Assembly: GCA_944381745.1 (NCBI GenBank)
Contig: CALWMI010000002.1
Coordinates: 1-33,117, forward strand
Length of the DNA stretch: 33,117 nucleotides
From: an uncultured Lachnospiraceae bacterium
Lineage (GTDB): Bacteria > Bacillota > Clostridia > Lachnospirales > Lachnospiraceae
Direction: 5' to 3'
The notes under the pieces: generated by a model
The model's database searches: none
Told to the model about the DNA's origin: nothing
Seen by the model: the letters and a program-made list of their open reading frames with translations, nothing else
Translations under genes and position numbers: made by a program
Shown here: one piece after another, positions 7,128 to 16,100 of the stretch
How positions within the stretch are numbered: position 1 is the first letter of the stretch
Layout: each line of letters starts with the position of its first letter

Positions 7128-7973
7128 TCACGCCTCCCCTCCCTGTGTGTCTATATTGTTGACCTCAATGCTTCCCACGCTGCACTGGAGATCCATGTGC
7201 TTCCCAGCGCTCTCCTCTCCCAGCGTCTGGGAAAAGCTTAACCCGCTGAACGCTCTTCCGTTGATGGCCACCTGGCCGATATCCGAGCGGACGGTGTAAT
7301 AGAAATCCTCCTCCGCTCCCCGCACATAGAGCTCGATGGCTCCCGCCGACGTCCTGGCAGTGCAGGATTCCCCGATATCTCCGGAATATCCGGTGTATCC
7401 GGCTCCCACATCCAAATCCAGGCGTGCCACCGACAGATCCCGCGCCATCAGCATCCCTTTGGCGATGCGGGCATCCAGCTCCTCCAGATCCATCCCCAGG
7501 GGCAGGAGAATGAGCATCCTGGCATTCTTGTCCTCGAGCCCCTCATTTTCCAAGATCAGCGTGCTTCCTTCCTGCCGGGAGGAAAACCGTGAGAGCTGCC
7601 CATTGGTATACACCTCCACATCTTCCACGTCCTCCCGGGCGACCTGTACGCCGCCGCACTGGAAATCAATCCGAAGGCCGGCCACCTCCGAGGCTGGGAA
7701 GGAGAGCTGCCGGTCCTCCCGCAGATCCTCCCAGTATCTGCCGCCATGGCCGCCGTGCCGGCCCTCATGCCAATCCTCTGTCCAGTCTTCCCACTCTTCC
7801 TCGAACCCTTCCAGGCCGTCCTGGCTGTGGCGGTGCCGCCAGCCCCGAAGCCCGAAGCCGTCCTCAATGAGGGACAGATCCGCCCCCATAGCGACGGAGA
7901 TGATGAGCAGGATACAGCCAACTCCCAGGCAGATGCCTGCAATTTTTACCGCGATTTTCCCGACCCGCTTCAT
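7128..7973 (-). CDS. DUF4097-family membrane-anchored beta-strand repeat protein
   Basis: A 281-residue protein with a hydrophobic N-terminal anchor (about residues 10-29), then an acidic Trp/His-rich linker (41-84) with Trp45, 61, 64, 68 and 81 and five His residues, then a beta-rich DUF4097/LiaG-like region. The domain shows the usual repeated strand pattern (VYTNGQLSRF, ARLDLDVGAGYTGYSGD, LQCSVGSIEVNN). Such proteins occur with PspC or LiaF-like proteins and are thought to act at the cell envelope; no enzymatic activity is known. The start overlaps the DUF1700 stop by four bases, and SD-like GGGGGGAG precedes it. The domain is probably extracytoplasmic (inference from the anchor). Confidence 0.8.
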   Translation of the reverse strand: MKRVGKIAVKIAGICLGVGCILLIISVAMGADLSLIEDGFGLRGWRHRHSQDGLEGFEEEWEDWTEDWHEGRHGGHGGRYWEDLREDRQLSFPASEVAGLRIDFQCGGVQVAREDVEDVEVYTNGQLSRFSSRQEGSTLILENEGLEDKNARMLILLPLGMDLEELDARIAKGMLMARDLSVARLDLDVGAGYTGYSGDIGESCTARTSAGAIELYVRGAEEDFYYTVRSDIGQVAINGRAFSGLSFSQTLGEESAGKHMDLQCSVGSIEVNNIDTQGGEA

Positions 7974-8776
7974 GCCCGGCTCCCCCCTCTCTCAAATGGC
8001 CTGCGCAAGGCGCGCACCAGGGCGTTTACCAGCGGCACGGCCACCTTGAAAAAGAGCCAAACCACCAGGCAGCATAGGAGAATGCCAAGCGCAGCCCCCA
8101 CCAGCGCCATGCCGCAGATCATCAGCCCCGTGGCCGGCGAGAGGAAGAGTAGGCCAAGTCCCTTGCCCACCGTCCAGATTCCCGCCAGGAACAGGGCGCC
8201 GCCTCCCACCAGGAAGGCCACAGTCACCCCCAGCCCCGCCACGATCACGCCCAGCACAACCGCGGCAGCCACTAGGGCCAGTGGGATCAGGAGGGGCGCC
8301 GCACAGATACACAGGAGGATGATCAGCAGGGGCTTCAGGCATCCGCCTCCCTTTTTTCCCTGCTCCCGCTCCTGCCCATTTTGCTCGTCTCTCCCGGGCT
8401 TGGCATCCCTCTCCTGGGCCGTCCCATACTCCCGGTAAGCCTTCTCCTCCCAGCCGGTGTCTCTGCTCCTCTCCCGGCTGTCCTCCGCCCGGCCTGCATA
8501 TCTGCCGGGCATCCGGTGCTCCTCGAACCGCCTGTCCGTGTATCCGGCGTCGGTGTACTCCCCGAAATCCTCTTGGCCTGCGTCTGCGCGCAGCCCCTCC
8601 CGGATCTCTGCGGCCACCTTCTCCGGCGAGCCCAGCTTGCGGATAATCTCCTCTTCCTCCTCCGCTGGGGCATCCTCCAGATATTCCTCGTAATATTTCA
8701 GAGCCTCTTCCCTGTCCGCCTCCGGTATATCCTGCAGAAGATAAGACAGCTCTCTCAAGAATTCCTCTCTTCTCAT
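7970..8776 (-). CDS. DUF1700-domain membrane protein
   Basis: A 268-residue protein. Residues 1-65 form the DUF1700/HAAS-type helical domain (EEFLRELSYLLQDIPEADRE, EYLEDA, KLGSPEKVAAEIREGL). A charged, low-complexity linker rich in Arg, Glu and Tyr follows (about 70-140). The C-terminal half has several hydrophobic segments (about 147-250) rich in Gly, Ala and Leu. DUF1700 genes are almost always next to a PadR regulator, and the N-terminal domain is thought to contact it (family association). The start overlaps the padR stop by four bases. Function is otherwise unknown. Confidence 0.85.
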   Translation of the reverse strand: MRREEFLRELSYLLQDIPEADREEALKYYEEYLEDAPAEEEEEIIRKLGSPEKVAAEIREGLRADAGQEDFGEYTDAGYTDRRFEEHRMPGRYAGRAEDSRERSRDTGWEEKAYREYGTAQERDAKPGRDEQNGQEREQGKKGGGCLKPLLIILLCICAAPLLIPLALVAAAVVLGVIVAGLGVTVAFLVGGGALFLAGIWTVGKGLGLLFLSPATGLMICGMALVGAALGILLCCLVVWLFFKVAVPLVNALVRALRRPFERGGSRA

Positions 8777-9096
8777 CTCGTTATCCTCCCCGCAAACATG
8801 GCGCTGATCTTAGCTGAATAAGAACACCACTCCTCCTTGTACAGCGCCAGCTGTGCCGCCCCCTTGTCCGTAATCTTATAATACCGGCGGTTGCGGCCGG
8901 CGAATTCCCGGTCGTATACCGCAAGGCACTCATCCTTCTGGAGCCTGCGCAGCACCGGGTACAGGGTGGATTCGGACAGGTCTATGACCTTCCGCACGTC
9001 CTGGGTAATCTTATAGCCGTACAGCCCATCCTCCTCCTGGGAAACGGCCGCCAGCACAATTGCGTCCAGGAGGGCTGCTCCCGTATTAAAAACCAT
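8773..9096 (-). CDS. PadR-family transcriptional regulator
   Basis: A 107-residue winged-helix regulator. The pattern is clear: LLDAIVLAAVSQEEDGLYGYKI, split as LLDAIVLAAV and DGLYGYKITQDV, then LSESTLYPVLRRLQKDECL and the wing GRNRRYYKITDKG. The C-terminal helix (about 88-107) would make the dimer interface. An upstream in-frame start exists, but ATG 9096, eight bases after AAGGGG, gives the normal family start. It is the first gene of the PadR - DUF1700 - DUF4097 - PspC unit. The dyads in its promoter suggest autoregulation, as is common for PadR proteins. The inducing signal is unknown, but cell-envelope stress fits the neighbours. Confidence 0.9.
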   Translation of the reverse strand: MVFNTGAALLDAIVLAAVSQEEDGLYGYKITQDVRKVIDLSESTLYPVLRRLQKDECLAVYDREFAGRNRRYYKITDKGAAQLALYKEEWCSYSAKISAMFAGRITR

Positions 9097-9120
9097 CTGT
9101 CCATCCCCTTTACCGCCGCA

Positions 9121-9157
9121 TCCGCACACAGGAGGCTGCAAGCCCTCTGTGTGCGGA
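9121..9157 (-). other. Strong leader hairpin upstream of padR
   Basis: TCCGCACACAG (9121-9131) pairs perfectly with CTGTGTGCGGA (9147-9157) around a 15-base loop that can itself pair GGCT with AGCC. It lies between the promoter and ATG 9096. There is no U-tract in the leftward direction, so it looks like a 5' leader structure rather than a terminator. Confidence 0.5.
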
Positions 9158-9179
9158 CGCTTTCTTGTCTGCTGATGTT

Positions 9180-9209
9180 ATTATACGGTATATAATATTA
9201 TACTGTCAA
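9180..9209 (-). promoter_or_regulatory. padR promoter with nested dyad operators
   Basis: The minus-strand -35 is TTGACA (9204-9209) and the -10 is TATAAT (9180-9185), with an 18-base spacer. The spacer holds a dyad with TATAC/GTATA arms (9188-9203), and TATAC-G-GTATA (9182-9192) overlaps the -10. Binding there would block RNA polymerase, consistent with PadR autorepression (inference). Confidence 0.7.
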
Positions 9210-9257
9210 TTAAGATAAACCGAAGATTCCTGAAGAATTCCTAAAGATTGCGGCTGC

Positions 9258-12200
9258 CTACAGCAGGAACGCCTCCCCGAACGTGAAGGAATAGACATAG
9301 GTCTCCTTGACCTTCCTCCCGGTAATCTGCTCCAGCGCCCGCTTATAGTACGCAAGCTGCGGGCGGTACCGTTCCAGGAGGACGGAAGGGGCGCTCACCC
9401 GGTCCGTCTTGTAGTCCAGAAGCACAATGTCCCCGCCCTCATAGAAGAAGGCGTCGATGATTCCTTGGATGAGGATTGTCTCCTTCTGTACCATCTCCTC
9501 CTGTCCCGTCCCATCCGGCTCCTCCCCGGCCTGGGCTGCCAGCTGGGAGGCCGGGACTGCCAGCACAAAGGGCTGCTCCCGAAACAAAAGCCCCGCAGAC
9601 GACGCCTGCGCCATCCGCCTCCCAAGCTCCGACTCCAGCAGGCGGCAGATATCCACCGGCGCGATCAGGCGCCTCTCCCGCTCAGACAGGACGCCTTCCC
9701 GCCCAAGCTTTGCAAGGTAGGCGCGCATGCCCGCCTCCTGGCTTTGGCCTGCCTCCTGGCCTTGGCCTGTCTCCTGGCTTTGGCCTGCCTCCTGGCTTTG
9801 ACCTGCCTCCTGGCCTCCCTCTGCCGCCATGGCCGCGGCCTCCTGGAAGTCCATATGCTCCAGCAGGCGGTGGTAGGCATCTCCCCTGGCCGCCCCCTGC
9901 TCAGATGGCTGCTGTCCCGCGATAAACTGGGGAATCAGAGGGGTGACTTCCGGCTCCTCGTACAGCCGGCCGGCCAACTCGTCCAGCAGCTTCTGCTGCT
10001 GGCGTTTCAGCTCCGACACCGTGAGTTTCACCGGCAGGGGCGTCTTCCCCTCCCACGGGTACACATACTGGAGGAGCGGCTCCAGCGCGCTCTTCCCGCC
10101 TCCGCGCAGGAGCTCCTGCCGGAGCCTGCGCGCCCACAGGCCTCCCTCGGCCTGCTCCTGCACTTCCTCCCACACAAGCTCCTGGGCCCGCACGATCCGC
10201 AGCTGGAAATCCCCGGCTCTCCCGCCGCCCTCCTCCTGCCTGCACACAGCCGGCATGACAAAGTCCAGGGCAGACGACGCCCCGAAACGGTCCGCGAAGC
10301 TCATCTGCACCTGTGACCATCTCCCGATGCTCTGCTCCGCGTCCTTCACCGTCCCGGTGAGGATGAGTTTTTCTTTTGCCCGGGTCAGGGCGACATAGAG
10401 GACCCGAAGCTCCTCTCCCAGCATCTCCTCCCGCATTTTCCGCTGGATGGCGCGCCGGAAAAGGGTGGGGATGCGCAGCCTTCTGCCGCCGTCCACATAA
10501 TCCAGCCCCAGCCCCCAGTCCATGTGGAGGACTACCGGGTTCCTGGCGTCCGTCTCATTGAAGCGCTTGCCCAGCCCCGCCACGATCACCACCGGGTATT
10601 CCAGCCCCTTGCTCTTGTGGATGCTCAAAATCTCCACCGCCTCCGGAGCGTCCGCCCCCTCCCCGGCAGAGCCGAAGTCTATATGGTACTTCATCATCCG
10701 GTCGATATAGCGCACAAAGTGAAAGACCCCTTTGTAGCTGGTGCTCTCAAACACAATGGCCTTGTCCGCCAGCATATCCAGGTTGGCCTTGCGCACCGGC
10801 CCGCCCTGCATGGCGGATACGTAGGCGCCAAAGCCCGTCTCATCCAGTATCTCCCACAGGAGCTGGTGAATCGGCATGTAGGTCACCTTCTCCCGGAAAC
10901 CGTCCAGCATCCGGTAGAAAGCCGCAAGCTTTTCCTTCACCTCCCCCTCCGGGCCATTCCGGGCATACTCCCGGCAAGCTTGGCAGTATGGGAGCTTCGG
11001 GCAGGCAGCGCGTACGCCTGCCAGCTCCTCCTCCGACACTCCCCCCATGGGAGAGCGGAGGACAGCCGTCAGCGGGATGTCCTGCAGCGGGTTGTCGATG
11101 ATCCGCAGCATATTCAGCACTGCCTGCACCTCGTAGGAGGAAAAATACCCGCTCCGCAGGCTGCTCCGGCAGGGAATCCCTTCGGCGTTCAGCACCTCCT
11201 GGTATACCTCGGCCCAGCCCTCCACAGCCCGCAGGAGGATGACAATATCTCCGTAGCGCACCGGCCTAAGCCTGCCGCTCTCCTTGTCCGTCACCTGGAG
11301 GCTCCCCATCAGCTCCTTAATCCTGCCCGCCGCCATGACAGCCTCCAGCTCCCGGGCCGTGCGCTCCTGCTCCCCGGACTCCCTGGGGTTCTCCAGCAGC
11401 AGCGCCTCGCAGGCAAAATCTTCCTGCCCCTCCCCCGGGAAACTGGCCCCCGGATACAGGGCGTTGTCCCTGTCATAGGCGATACCGCCCAAATCCTCCC
11501 CCATAGCCTGGCGGAAAATGCCGTTGATCCCCTCCAGCACCTCCCGGCGGCTGCGGAAATTTTGGCGGAGGCCGATACACACGCCCGGGTATGCGCCCTC
11601 CTCCCCTGTGCCGCCCTCCTCCGGGCGCCTGTAGGCATGGTATTTCTCCAGGAACAGCGCCGGCCTGGCCAGCCGGAAGCTGTAGATACTCTGCTTCACA
11701 TCCCCCACCATGAACAAGTTCCTGCTGCCGTCCCCCCGTCCGGCGATGCTGTTCAGCAGAATCTCCTGCACGAGGTTGCTGTCCTGGTACTCGTCGATGA
11801 AGATCTCCCGGTACATGCGGGCATAGGACAGGGCCGTCTCCGTGGGAACCCGCCTCCCGCCCTCCTTCCGGAGGAAGATCTCCAGGCATTCATGCTCCAG
11901 GTCGGAGAAATCCACCAGGTTGTTCTCCCTCTTCTTCTCCCGGAACCGGCGGCCAAACTCCTCCGTCAGGGAAATCAGCGTCTCCGCCGGCTGCCGGCAT
12001 CTGGCCATATACTCCTGATATTCCTCCAGCTCCTGGAAAAAGTAGCGTTTCCGAAGCTGATCCAGTTCCTTCTTATAGCCGTCCCGCCGCGCCCTCACCG
12101 ACGCCCGCTTCTCCTCGGACACTGTCTCGTCCTTCTTCCTGGACAGCGACACCGGCCGGTAAGCCCCGATCTGACGCGCCAGCCCGGCAAAACCTTCCGC

Positions 12201-13124
12201 CTCCTCCATCTCCCGGAAGCTGCGGATATCCTCCTGCAGCGCCTCCTCGTACATATATGGGCCCCCGGGGCTTCTGGCCTCCTCTGCGGCCAGCTGGGCT
12301 GACTCCCGGAAGCTGCGGATGGACGCCTTCAGGCTCTCCACAAGCCAGGCAAGCCAGCCCGGCTCCTGCCCGCTTTCTCCGTCCGCTTCCCGGCTTTCTC
12401 CGTCCACTTCCCGGCTTTCTCCGTCCACTTCCCGGCTTTCTCCGTCCGCTTCCCGGCTTTCTCCGTCCGCCTTCTGGCCTTTCCCGCCCGGCTCCTGCCA
12501 TCCGCCCTTCTTCCCAGCGGCATTTCCGTAGGCTTTGAGGCAGCTTCTCAGCCACTCCTGGGGCCACGGATAGCTCTGGGCAAACTCATACAGCCGCAGG
12601 ATCATCCGCTCCAGCGCCCCGTCATTTCTCCCCGGCGCATAGCAGTCCGTGAAGGAGGAAAATGCTGGGCTTCCCTCCCGGTAGCAGTCCTCCAACAGCT
12701 CTCCCAGCACGTCCTGGCGCATCAGCTGCAGCTCCCCCTCTTCCCCCACGCGGAAGGAGGGATCCAGATCCGCCTCCTCGTAGTGGCTTCGGATAACCTG
12801 CATGCAGAAGCTGTCGATGGTGGTGATGGAGGCCGTATGGATGAGGCTCAGCTGCTTCATCAGGCGGGCATCCCTGGGACTTCGCTTCAGGGCATTCTCC
12901 AATGCCCGGCGGATCCTCTCCCGCATCTCCTCCGCGGCAGCCCTTGTGAAGGTGACCACCAGAAGCTCATCCACGTCCGCCGGATTCTGCCTGTCCAGTA
13001 TCAGGCCCATAATCCGCTCCACCAGCACCGCTGTCTTGCCGGAGCCCGCGGCAGCAGACACCAGGATATTCTCTCCCCTCGCCTCGATCACCCTTCTCTG
13101 GTCTTCTGTCCAGGTCACTCCCAT
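9258..13124 (-). CDS. addA: AddAB helicase-exonuclease, AddA subunit
   Basis: A 1288-residue UvrD-like helicase with a C-terminal nuclease, the partner of AddB in double-strand break resection and recombination. Visible features: Walker A AAAGSGKT (about 24-31), SFCMQVIRSHYEEADLDP, Walker B with IFIDEYQDSN, VGDVKQSIY, LSIHKSKGLEYP, LRVLYVALTRAKEKL, and the C-terminal nuclease core with GDAYHRLLEH and IVLLDYKTDR. Two low-complexity insertions interrupt non-conserved linkers: about five DGESREA/V heptads near residues 217-252 and about five EAGQSQ hexads near the C-terminal nuclease. ATG 13124 is chosen (AGGAGG seven bases ahead); a longer frame from 13157 lacks a site. It overlaps the end of addB by 10 bases. 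The insertions make the protein slightly longer than typical AddA. Confidence 0.95.
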   Translation of the reverse strand: MGVTWTEDQRRVIEARGENILVSAAAGSGKTAVLVERIMGLILDRQNPADVDELLVVTFTRAAAEEMRERIRRALENALKRSPRDARLMKQLSLIHTASITTIDSFCMQVIRSHYEEADLDPSFRVGEEGELQLMRQDVLGELLEDCYREGSPAFSSFTDCYAPGRNDGALERMILRLYEFAQSYPWPQEWLRSCLKAYGNAAGKKGGWQEPGGKGQKADGESREADGESREVDGESREVDGESREADGESGQEPGWLAWLVESLKASIRSFRESAQLAAEEARSPGGPYMYEEALQEDIRSFREMEEAEGFAGLARQIGAYRPVSLSRKKDETVSEEKRASVRARRDGYKKELDQLRKRYFFQELEEYQEYMARCRQPAETLISLTEEFGRRFREKKRENNLVDFSDLEHECLEIFLRKEGGRRVPTETALSYARMYREIFIDEYQDSNLVQEILLNSIAGRGDGSRNLFMVGDVKQSIYSFRLARPALFLEKYHAYRRPEEGGTGEEGAYPGVCIGLRQNFRSRREVLEGINGIFRQAMGEDLGGIAYDRDNALYPGASFPGEGQEDFACEALLLENPRESGEQERTARELEAVMAAGRIKELMGSLQVTDKESGRLRPVRYGDIVILLRAVEGWAEVYQEVLNAEGIPCRSSLRSGYFSSYEVQAVLNMLRIIDNPLQDIPLTAVLRSPMGGVSEEELAGVRAACPKLPYCQACREYARNGPEGEVKEKLAAFYRMLDGFREKVTYMPIHQLLWEILDETGFGAYVSAMQGGPVRKANLDMLADKAIVFESTSYKGVFHFVRYIDRMMKYHIDFGSAGEGADAPEAVEILSIHKSKGLEYPVVIVAGLGKRFNETDARNPVVLHMDWGLGLDYVDGGRRLRIPTLFRRAIQRKMREEMLGEELRVLYVALTRAKEKLILTGTVKDAEQSIGRWSQVQMSFADRFGASSALDFVMPAVCRQEEGGGRAGDFQLRIVRAQELVWEEVQEQAEGGLWARRLRQELLRGGGKSALEPLLQYVYPWEGKTPLPVKLTVSELKRQQQKLLDELAGRLYEEPEVTPLIPQFIAGQQPSEQGAARGDAYHRLLEHMDFQEAAAMAAEGGQEAGQSQEAGQSQETGQGQEAGQSQEAGMRAYLAKLGREGVLSERERRLIAPVDICRLLESELGRRMAQASSAGLLFREQPFVLAVPASQLAAQAGEEPDGTGQEEMVQKETILIQGIIDAFFYEGGDIVLLDYKTDRVSAPSVLLERYRPQLAYYKRALEQITGRKVKETYVYSFTFGEAFLL
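9733..9822 (-). repeat. 18-base in-frame tandem repeat in addA (EAGQSQ)
   Basis: About five copies of an 18-base unit (starts at 9733, 9751, 9769, 9787 and 9805) encode EAGQSQ-type hexapeptides. The units vary by a few bases, including single-residue changes to ETGQGQ. The repeat lies between a VTPLIPQF-containing segment and the nuclease domain, so it is a linker. Confidence 0.85.
12371..12474 (-). repeat. 21-base in-frame tandem repeat in addA (DGESREA)
   Basis: About five copies of a 21-base unit (starts near 12371, 12391, 12412, 12433 and 12454) encode DGESREA or DGESREV heptapeptides. All keep the reading frame. It is unrelated in sequence to the hexad repeat in the same gene. It lies in a linker before the helicase 1B-type region. 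Confidence 0.85.
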
Positions 13125-16100
13125 GCCTCTGCCTCCTCCCTCGACATCCTCTTCCATATCTCCTCGTCCGGAAAAGCTTTGAGACGGCGGAAGGCAAAGC
13201 CCTCCCCGTGCTCGTCAAAGCCGCACACGCCCTTGTAGGCGCAGTAATCGCAGGCCGTCCTGGTTCCCTTTCGGAAGGGGCTGATGCTGATCTCCCCCTC
13301 CAGGATGCCTTCCCCGAACTCCTTCATTTTCTCCCGGGTATAAGCCATCAGATCCCGTATCTGGCCGGTGGCAGCCACGCTGGAGCGCGCCCCCACCTCC
13401 CCGCTTTTGGTCATAGATACCGGGATCACCAGGGAGCTGCTCCCAATGTCCCGGTCCAGCAGGCGGATAATGTCCGGGTCGCTGTTCACAAGCCCTTTCA
13501 TGCGCAGCTCCTTCAGAAAGGCTGTCTCCAGCTCACTCTCCCCCTGGCTTCCGTCTGTCTCCAAAATCGGATCCTGGATGTGATAGTACAGCATCGCCGC
13601 AGGGATCACCCGCTTCTCCAGGTGCGTCCTCTGCTCCATCTCCGCCGCCGCGCTCATATAGACCACCAGCTGCAGCGAAAGCCCGTAGTACACCTCGGAG
13701 AGGTCAAAGTTTTTGTTGCCCGTCTTGTAGTCCACAACTTTTACATAGACATTCTCCCCGTCCTCAAAGCAGTCGGTGCGGTCGATCCGCCCTGTCAGCC
13801 TCATCTCGCCGCCTCCCTCCAGAGGGATGCGCACTGCGTCCAGATGGTCAGCCTGGGAGAAGGACACCTCGAAGCCCCTGGGGACAAAGGAACCCTGCCT
13901 GACCTGGAGGGTGATGGCCCACACGGTGCGGCGGCCCATCTGCTTCATCCGCTGGATCATGTAGCTGTTCCTGGCGCTTGACAGGAGAACCGTATTCCCG
14001 TATTCCTGTGCCACTTCCTCCACGCAGCTGTCCATCAGCGCCTCCTGCTCCTCCCGCCCGATATCCGCCCATGTATGGGGGCCCTCATCCAGCCGGGCCG
14101 TGTACAGCTCCAGCGCCTTGTGCAGGATATTGCCCAAATCCAGGGCGGCAAAGGTATACTCCTGCCGCTCCTTCAGGCGCAGGCCGTAGGCCAGGTAATG
14201 GGCGTAGGCGCAGGCGGCATATTTCTCCAGCCTGGTCACGCTGCCCTGCAGCTCCTCCCCGTAGATCGCCCTGGCCGCCGCCCGGGAGATGGAAAGGCTG
14301 CTCCTTCCCCCCTCCAGGGCATTCCCCAGCAGCTTGAGCTTCCCGCGAAACGGCTCCCTCGCCGCATAGTAGGCGGCAAGCTCCCGCACAGCGGCATCCT
14401 CCATCCCGCGCTTTCTTATCTCGCCAGCCAGAAGCTGGAAGCCGTCCTTCTCCGACACCGGCTGTCCCTCGTCCGCCTGTGCATATCCGCTCCCCACGGC
14501 AAGCCCCGGGTACATCTCCCGCAGCAGGCCGATCAGATAGGAGGGCCTGGCCGCCTCCCCCTTACGGTTCACACGGCAGAAGCTCAGATACAGCCTGCCG
14601 CTTGGCTTGGTCAGGTTCCGGTACAGGTAAAACCGCTGGGTGTAGGAATTTTCCCGGGCGGTGGGCGCCATGCGCACCGCCGTGCCCCGCAGCATCTGCC
14701 GGTCCATCTCAGACAGAAGGCTCCTTCGCCCTTCCGAGGAGGGGATCACCCCGTCGTTGGCGCCCAGGACGAACAGCGCGCGGATCCCGTTGAGCCGGGT
14801 TCTCTCCAGATCCCCCACGACGACCTGCTCCCCGGTGGGCGGGATGACCCCCACCCTGGCGTCCTCCAGCCCCGCGTCCAGTATCTGGGCATACTCCCGG
14901 ATTCCCACCTTCTCATCTCCCAGCAGCTCCACCAGCTTGTCAAAGAGATCCATGACAATCCGGTACACCTGGGCATACTCTTTGGCCAGGGCCAGCTCCC
15001 CCTCCCCGCGAAACCGCGCCTCATACTGGGACAGCCGTTCCTGGATGCGCGCCTCCACACACCAGCGGTACAGCTCCTCCGTCCGCCGGCGCACGTTCTT
15101 CCTCCCCCGCAGCCGCTCCCGGCAGGGCGATGTCTCCGCCAGGAACTTCTCCCGGATCCCGTTCAGCCTCCCCAGCTCCTCCTCCGTCTGCCCATCGCAC
15201 AGCTTCGTCCAGGTTTCCGCATAGTCCGCAAACCGCCGGATGCCCATGGCCACACAGTAATTGTCCATGAGATCTGTCTCCTCCGCCGAAATGCCTGACA
15301 AGCCGCAGCGCAGATAGCGGAAGACGCTGGCGTAGGAGAAGTCCTCCTCCGCCATCTTCAGCGCCGCCCTCAAGAATTCCACGAAGGGGTTCTCCAGGAT
15401 ATTCCTCTTGTTGTCCACAAAGCAGGGGATCCCGTAATCTGCAAACTGCCTCTCGATATAGGGGGCATACCCTGCCATATCCCCAGTGACCACAGCAATC
15501 TGGCTGCAGGCATAGCCCTCCTCCCGCACGAGGCGCTTGATCTCCCGGCCCGCCTCCCGGATCTCGTCGAAGGGCGTCGCCGCCCGGCAGATGCGCACCG
15601 CCCTGGGCTCGCCCTCCCAGGCCGCCCCATCGTAGCGCAGCAGATGCCGTTCCAGGAATTTCAGCTCCGGCGTGCCCTGAAAGCGCGGCGGCTCCTCCCG
15701 GAAAACCACCGTCTCCTCCTCCGCCGCCTGCTGCTCAAAGGCAATGCGCTTGAGCTCCCGCACCGTATCCTTGCTCAGGGCGAACAGCTCCTCCTCCCGG
15801 ATGGCCGTGAAGGGGTATTCCGCCGGATCCATCGTGACCGTGACCAGGACGCGCCGGGAATATTTTATGAGCTTCTCCAGCAGACGGTACTGGATCGGCG
15901 TGAAGCCGGTGAATTCATCCAGGGCGAACACACTGTCCCGGATAATCGAAGAATGCCCTGCCACCTGGCAGAGCACCTCCAGAAGTTCCTCTGCCGTCAC
16001 ATACTCCTGCGCCTTGTACTCCTGGAACGCCTCGTAGAGTACGAGGATATCCCGGAGCTTTCCGGCCAGCAGCTTCTGCCCGGCCACTGCCCGTATCCCC

